From Adiantum capillus-veneris (Eukaryota > Streptophyta > Polypodiopsida > Polypodiales > Pteridaceae), in assembly GCA_014529385.2 (NCBI GenBank), contig CM043971.1, forward strand, positions 88,551,340-88,615,339: a stretch of DNA of 64,000 nt, read 5' to 3'. Position numbers and translations under genes: made by a program. Positions 60,725 through 64,000 of this stretch are shown in pieces. The notes under the pieces are model-generated. The model made no database searches, had not been told where the DNA came from, and saw nothing but the letters and a program-made list of their open reading frames with translations. Each line of letters begins with the position of its first letter. Positions within the stretch are counted from its first letter, which is position 1.

Positions 60725-61917
60725 ATCCCATCCGGCACGAGATGCATGTCCCTCTGCAATTCCACTTGCTGCCTTTGGTGGTCGTCCTGCGAAGATCCAT
60801 TGACTCCGTAAATGTCTCAATATTTGGCTGTAAGGTTGCTTGACATACAATGCCTGAGCCTCCTCATTTGCAATGGCAGATATAGCAGTTGCAACAAATG
60901 GAGGAGCATTCACAACAATGCGAGCCTTTCTAAATTTATACACGCTAATCAGTCTTTCAAAGATCTCTTTGTTGTTTTGTTCATTGTGAAGCAAAACTTT
61001 TGCAGCATAGATTGAATGCTGCCCATCAAGAATCCAATAATGATAATCTTTAATTTTTTGCTCCTCTACCTCTTCTACTGCCAAAGGAGTCCCCTTCTTT
61101 GATTTTGCATTTCGAACAGGCATCAAATATGCACATGCTGCAGGCTTGGTCGTACTCCGTGAAAATCCAAATAACACACTTTCAGCGTGTTTTTTATCCA
61201 TAATACGTGCATTATAGTGATCAGGAGCAAGCCAACAATTTTGAATAGGGATATCAAATTCCCTATATTGGAAAGGAAAATAATTTATGTACTTATTCAT
61301 TCCACCTGTATCTTTTTCTTGTCCTTTCATGGCCTCAGCTTCTAAAACATCTGGATCCACAATTCTCATCTTTGACATTGAACCCTCTGTTGATGAGGAT
61401 GCCAAAGATGCCTTGTCTACATCCAAAATGGAGCTAGTTCGCTTAGCTTCTACTTTCTGCACTTTTGCTTGCTTCTTTGTGGATGGTGGTCGTGAAGCTT
61501 TCACCTTTTTTCGTTGTAGTGTGGCAATGATGGAGCTTTGAAGTTGATCTGCTGTGATATTTGGATTTGATTCTGCAAACTTCCATCCTCGAGAAAACAT
61601 TGTCTCTTCTTTGTTTCTAGACATGCGCTCCAATGCATATGCTCCTGGAGATAGTTGAAATTCTAGATTCATTGGAACTAGAATGTCAATGCATTCCACC
61701 TCTGGATGACTATCAACTACAGAGACAGATGCTTCCACAACTTGTCCAACATCTTCAAACAAGCTGTCATTATCCTTTTTGGCAATAAATAGATGCACCT
61801 TATGAAATTGTGCACCCTCTATACCATGTATGTCCAAATACCATTTCCTAAGATCATTGCAAGTATAGTCAACTGAGACAGCAACCCTTGCAACCTGTTT
61901 TTTTGGAGCCATCTTTC
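60725..61917 (-). CDS. ParB-like (DGQH motif) N-terminal exon
   Basis: The exon follows a strong acceptor (ttttttttgtttcag, ending 61918) and its first ATG is at 61912, giving 396 residues to the donor at 60725. Residues 1-100 form an unrecognised globular region. Residues 130-205 are basic and low-complexity (KKVKASRPPSTKKQAKVQK). Residues 220-345 resemble the ParB/sulfiredoxin-type fold: DHYNARIMDKKHAESVLFGF (N-x-R then helix), ACAYLMPV (strand), YHYWILDGQHSIYAAKVLL (D296-G-Q-H-S, counterpart of the DGxHR motif). In bacteria and phages such domains bind DNA or act as nucleases and are often fused to DNA methyltransferases (family knowledge). Here Arg of DGQHR is Ser. The acceptor just before the ATG implies an upstream exon, perhaps only 5' UTR, lying beyond 61930 in repeats or outside the window. 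Confidence 0.65.
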
Positions 61918-61984
61918 CTGAAACAAAAAAAACCAAATGTTATTTTAACATATACTTTTTTGTAATGGATTAAGTTTGTGTGAA

Positions 61985-64000
61985 TACAAGTTCCACCACT
62001 TGTTCAAGCTAGATCTAAGCAAGTATACATAGTGATCATTTAAGCTAGTAAACTAAGGGAAGGGAGAAGTAAGGTCCACCACTTGTCCAAGCTTAGCTCT
62101 AGACAACATGGAGAGATTGGAGGTCTACTAATTGTCTAATATAGGCTAACTATATTGAAACATAGAGAGAAGCAAAGGTCCACCACTTGTCCAATCTAGG
62201 GTCCATTGAAACATGGAGAGAAGGATGCTCCACCATTTGTCCAAAATAGGCTCCATTGAAACATGAAGAGAAGCAAGATGCACCATGTCTTTGAGATGCT
62301 AGGCTCCATTGAAATACCTTAAACCATGATATTTTGTATATGTGGGGTTTAAATTCAAGGTCCACCACTTGTCCAACCTATTATCCCTAGTAGCATGAGT
62401 GGTTTGGTCTCAAGATTCACCACTTTTCCACTCTATGTCATTATATTAAGAAGATCTGGGTGTTAAGGTCCACCACTTGTCCAACCTATAAGGCTATATC
62501 TTAAATGGTATTATTTACCACCACTTGGAATGCACATGATGGGTTTTACATAGGGGTATGGTTCCAAGGTCCACCACTTGTCCAAGCTAACTCTATTGAA
62601 ACATAGAGAGAATCAAAGGTCCACCACTTGTCCAAGCTAGGCTCCATTGAAACATGGAGAGAAGGATGCTCCACCATTTGTCCAAGCCAGGTTTGATTGA
62701 AACATGAAGAGAAGCAAGCTGCACCATGTCTCCAAAATGCTAGGCTCCATTGAAATATCTTAAACCCATGATATTTCGTACATGGGGGGTTTACATTCAA
62801 GGTCCACCACTTGTCCAACCTATTATCACTAGTAGCATGAGTGGTTTGATGTCAAGATTCACCACTTTTCTACTCTATGTCATTATATTAAGAAGATCTG
62901 GGTGTTAAGGTCCACCACTTGTCCAACCTATAAGGCTATATCTTAAAGGGTATTCTTTCTCACCACTTGGAATGACCATGATAGGTTTTACATGGGGGTT
63001 TGGTTCCAAGTTCCACCACTTGTCCAAGCTAACTCTATTGAAACATAGAGAGAAGCAAAGGTCCACCACTTGTCTAAGCTAGGGTCCATTGAAACATGGA
63101 GAGAAGGATGCTCCACCATTTGTCCAAGATAGGCTCCATTGAAACATGAAGAGAAGCAAGCTGCACCATGTCTCCAAGATGCTAAGATCCATTGAAATAC
63201 CTTAAACCCATGATATTTTGTACATGGGGAGTTTACATTCAAGGTCCACCACTTGTCCAACCTATTATCTCTAGTAGCATGAGTGGTTTGGTCTGAAGAT
63301 TCACCACTTTTCCACTCTATGTCATTACGTTAAGAAGATCTGGGTGTTAAGGTCGACCACTTGTCCAACCTATAAGGGTATATCTTAAAGGGTATTCTTT
63401 CTCACACTTGAAATGTCCATGATATGTTTTACATGGGGGTTTGGCTCCAAGGTCCACCACCTGTCCAAGCTAACTCTATTGAAACATAGAGAGAAACAAA
63501 GGTCCACCACTTGTCCAAGCTAGGCTCCATTGAAACATGGAGAGAAGGATCCTCTACCATTTGTCGAAGCTAACTCTATTGAAACATGGGGGGTTTACAT
63601 TCAAGGTCCACACTTGTCCAACCTATTAACGCTAGTAGCATGAGTGGTTTGGTCTCAAGATTCACCACTTTTTCACTCTATGTCATTATATTAAGAATAT
63701 TTGGGTGTTAAGGTCCACCACTTGTCCAACCTATAAGGCTATATCTTAAGGGTTATTCTTTCTCACCACTTGGAGTGACCAGCATAGGTTTTACATGGGG
63801 GTTTTGTTTCAAGGTCCACCACTTGTCCAAGCTAACTCTATTGAAACATAGAGAGAATCAAAGGTCCACCACTTGTCCAAGCTAGGGTCCATTGAAACAT
63901 GGAGAGAAGGATGCTCCACCATTTGTCCAAGATACACTCCATTGAAACATGAAGAGAAGCAAGCTACACCATGTCTCCAAGATGCTAGGCTCCATTGAAA
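61985..64000. repeat. Minisatellite array upstream of the ParB-like exon, runs off the window
   Basis: Minus-oriented core copies occur in larger units. The landmark cctataagg recurs at 62484, 62926, 63369 and 63729 (spacings 442, 443, 360). Each unit carries a phrase block of gtccattgaaacatggagag, ttcaaggtccaccacttg and gtgttaaggtccaccac. The units are homologous to the subunits of the 49.5-52.9 kb array in reverse orientation. The array continues past 64000. Confidence 0.9.

Overview
The window looks like nuclear DNA of a land plant with a large, repeat-rich genome. The evidence is degraded Ty3/gypsy retrotransposons (one with a chromodomain-like tail), primer-binding sites matching the 3' end of initiator tRNA-Met, a hAT relic, a MITE, abundant (GA)n, (TG)n and (CA)n microsatellites, and short GT-AG introns in the few real genes. 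A homosporous fern or other seedless plant is my best guess, but the sequence alone does not settle it. There is no bacterial-style gene organisation.

Layout. 1-3000 is gene-poor with a possible LTR edge near 3043. 4135-10015 holds a rearranged gypsy element: its RNase H fragment lies on the minus strand and its integrase on the plus strand, with a 1.5 kb LTR in inverted orientation (4476-5995 against 8173-9692); the complete LTR is 8173-10001. 11726 onward is a putative LTR, followed by a broken protein-kinase pseudogene (about 13059-13632). 14041-25654 is a gypsy element (here G1) with 1.6 kb LTRs. A second internal region of the same family (G2, 25656-37690) follows its right LTR directly. 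G2 is interrupted by a 7035 bp non-autonomous LTR element (26591-33625, minus strand, 5 bp target duplication) and by a 214 bp MITE (36597-36810). A hAT transposase relic (37700-38631, minus), unusual hairpins, long microsatellites and a cation/calcium-exchanger-like pseudogene (about 40380-40975) come next, then an inverted old LTR and another degraded gypsy gag-pol (about 42690-45640).

The most interesting part is 45.8-64 kb. All recognisable coding exons here are on the minus strand. A multi-exon gene (61917 to 56109) encodes a ParB-like/DGQH domain, then a DNA-methyltransferase-like domain that seems to lack its catalytic motif, then, across an in-frame splice, a SET domain. Downstream are two FCP1/NIF-type HAD phosphatase-like exons (55466-54268, with a SAP-like tail, and 49113-48338). 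The SET exon and both phosphatase exons begin in the same splice phase, so all three are compatible with the same upstream donor. The exons sit in a sea of related minisatellite arrays built on the core ttggacaagtggtggacc. The array between 49.5 and 52.9 kb has a higher-order period of about 1.19 kb, and array orientation flips around 53.3-55.7 kb.

How they may work together (inference): the ParB/methyltransferase-like/SET product resembles a chromatin or DNA-binding modifier, and the neighbouring HAD phosphatase-like exons could be separate genes or alternative 3' ends of the same locus. Two apparent one-base losses in the methyltransferase-like exon leave open whether the locus is intact.
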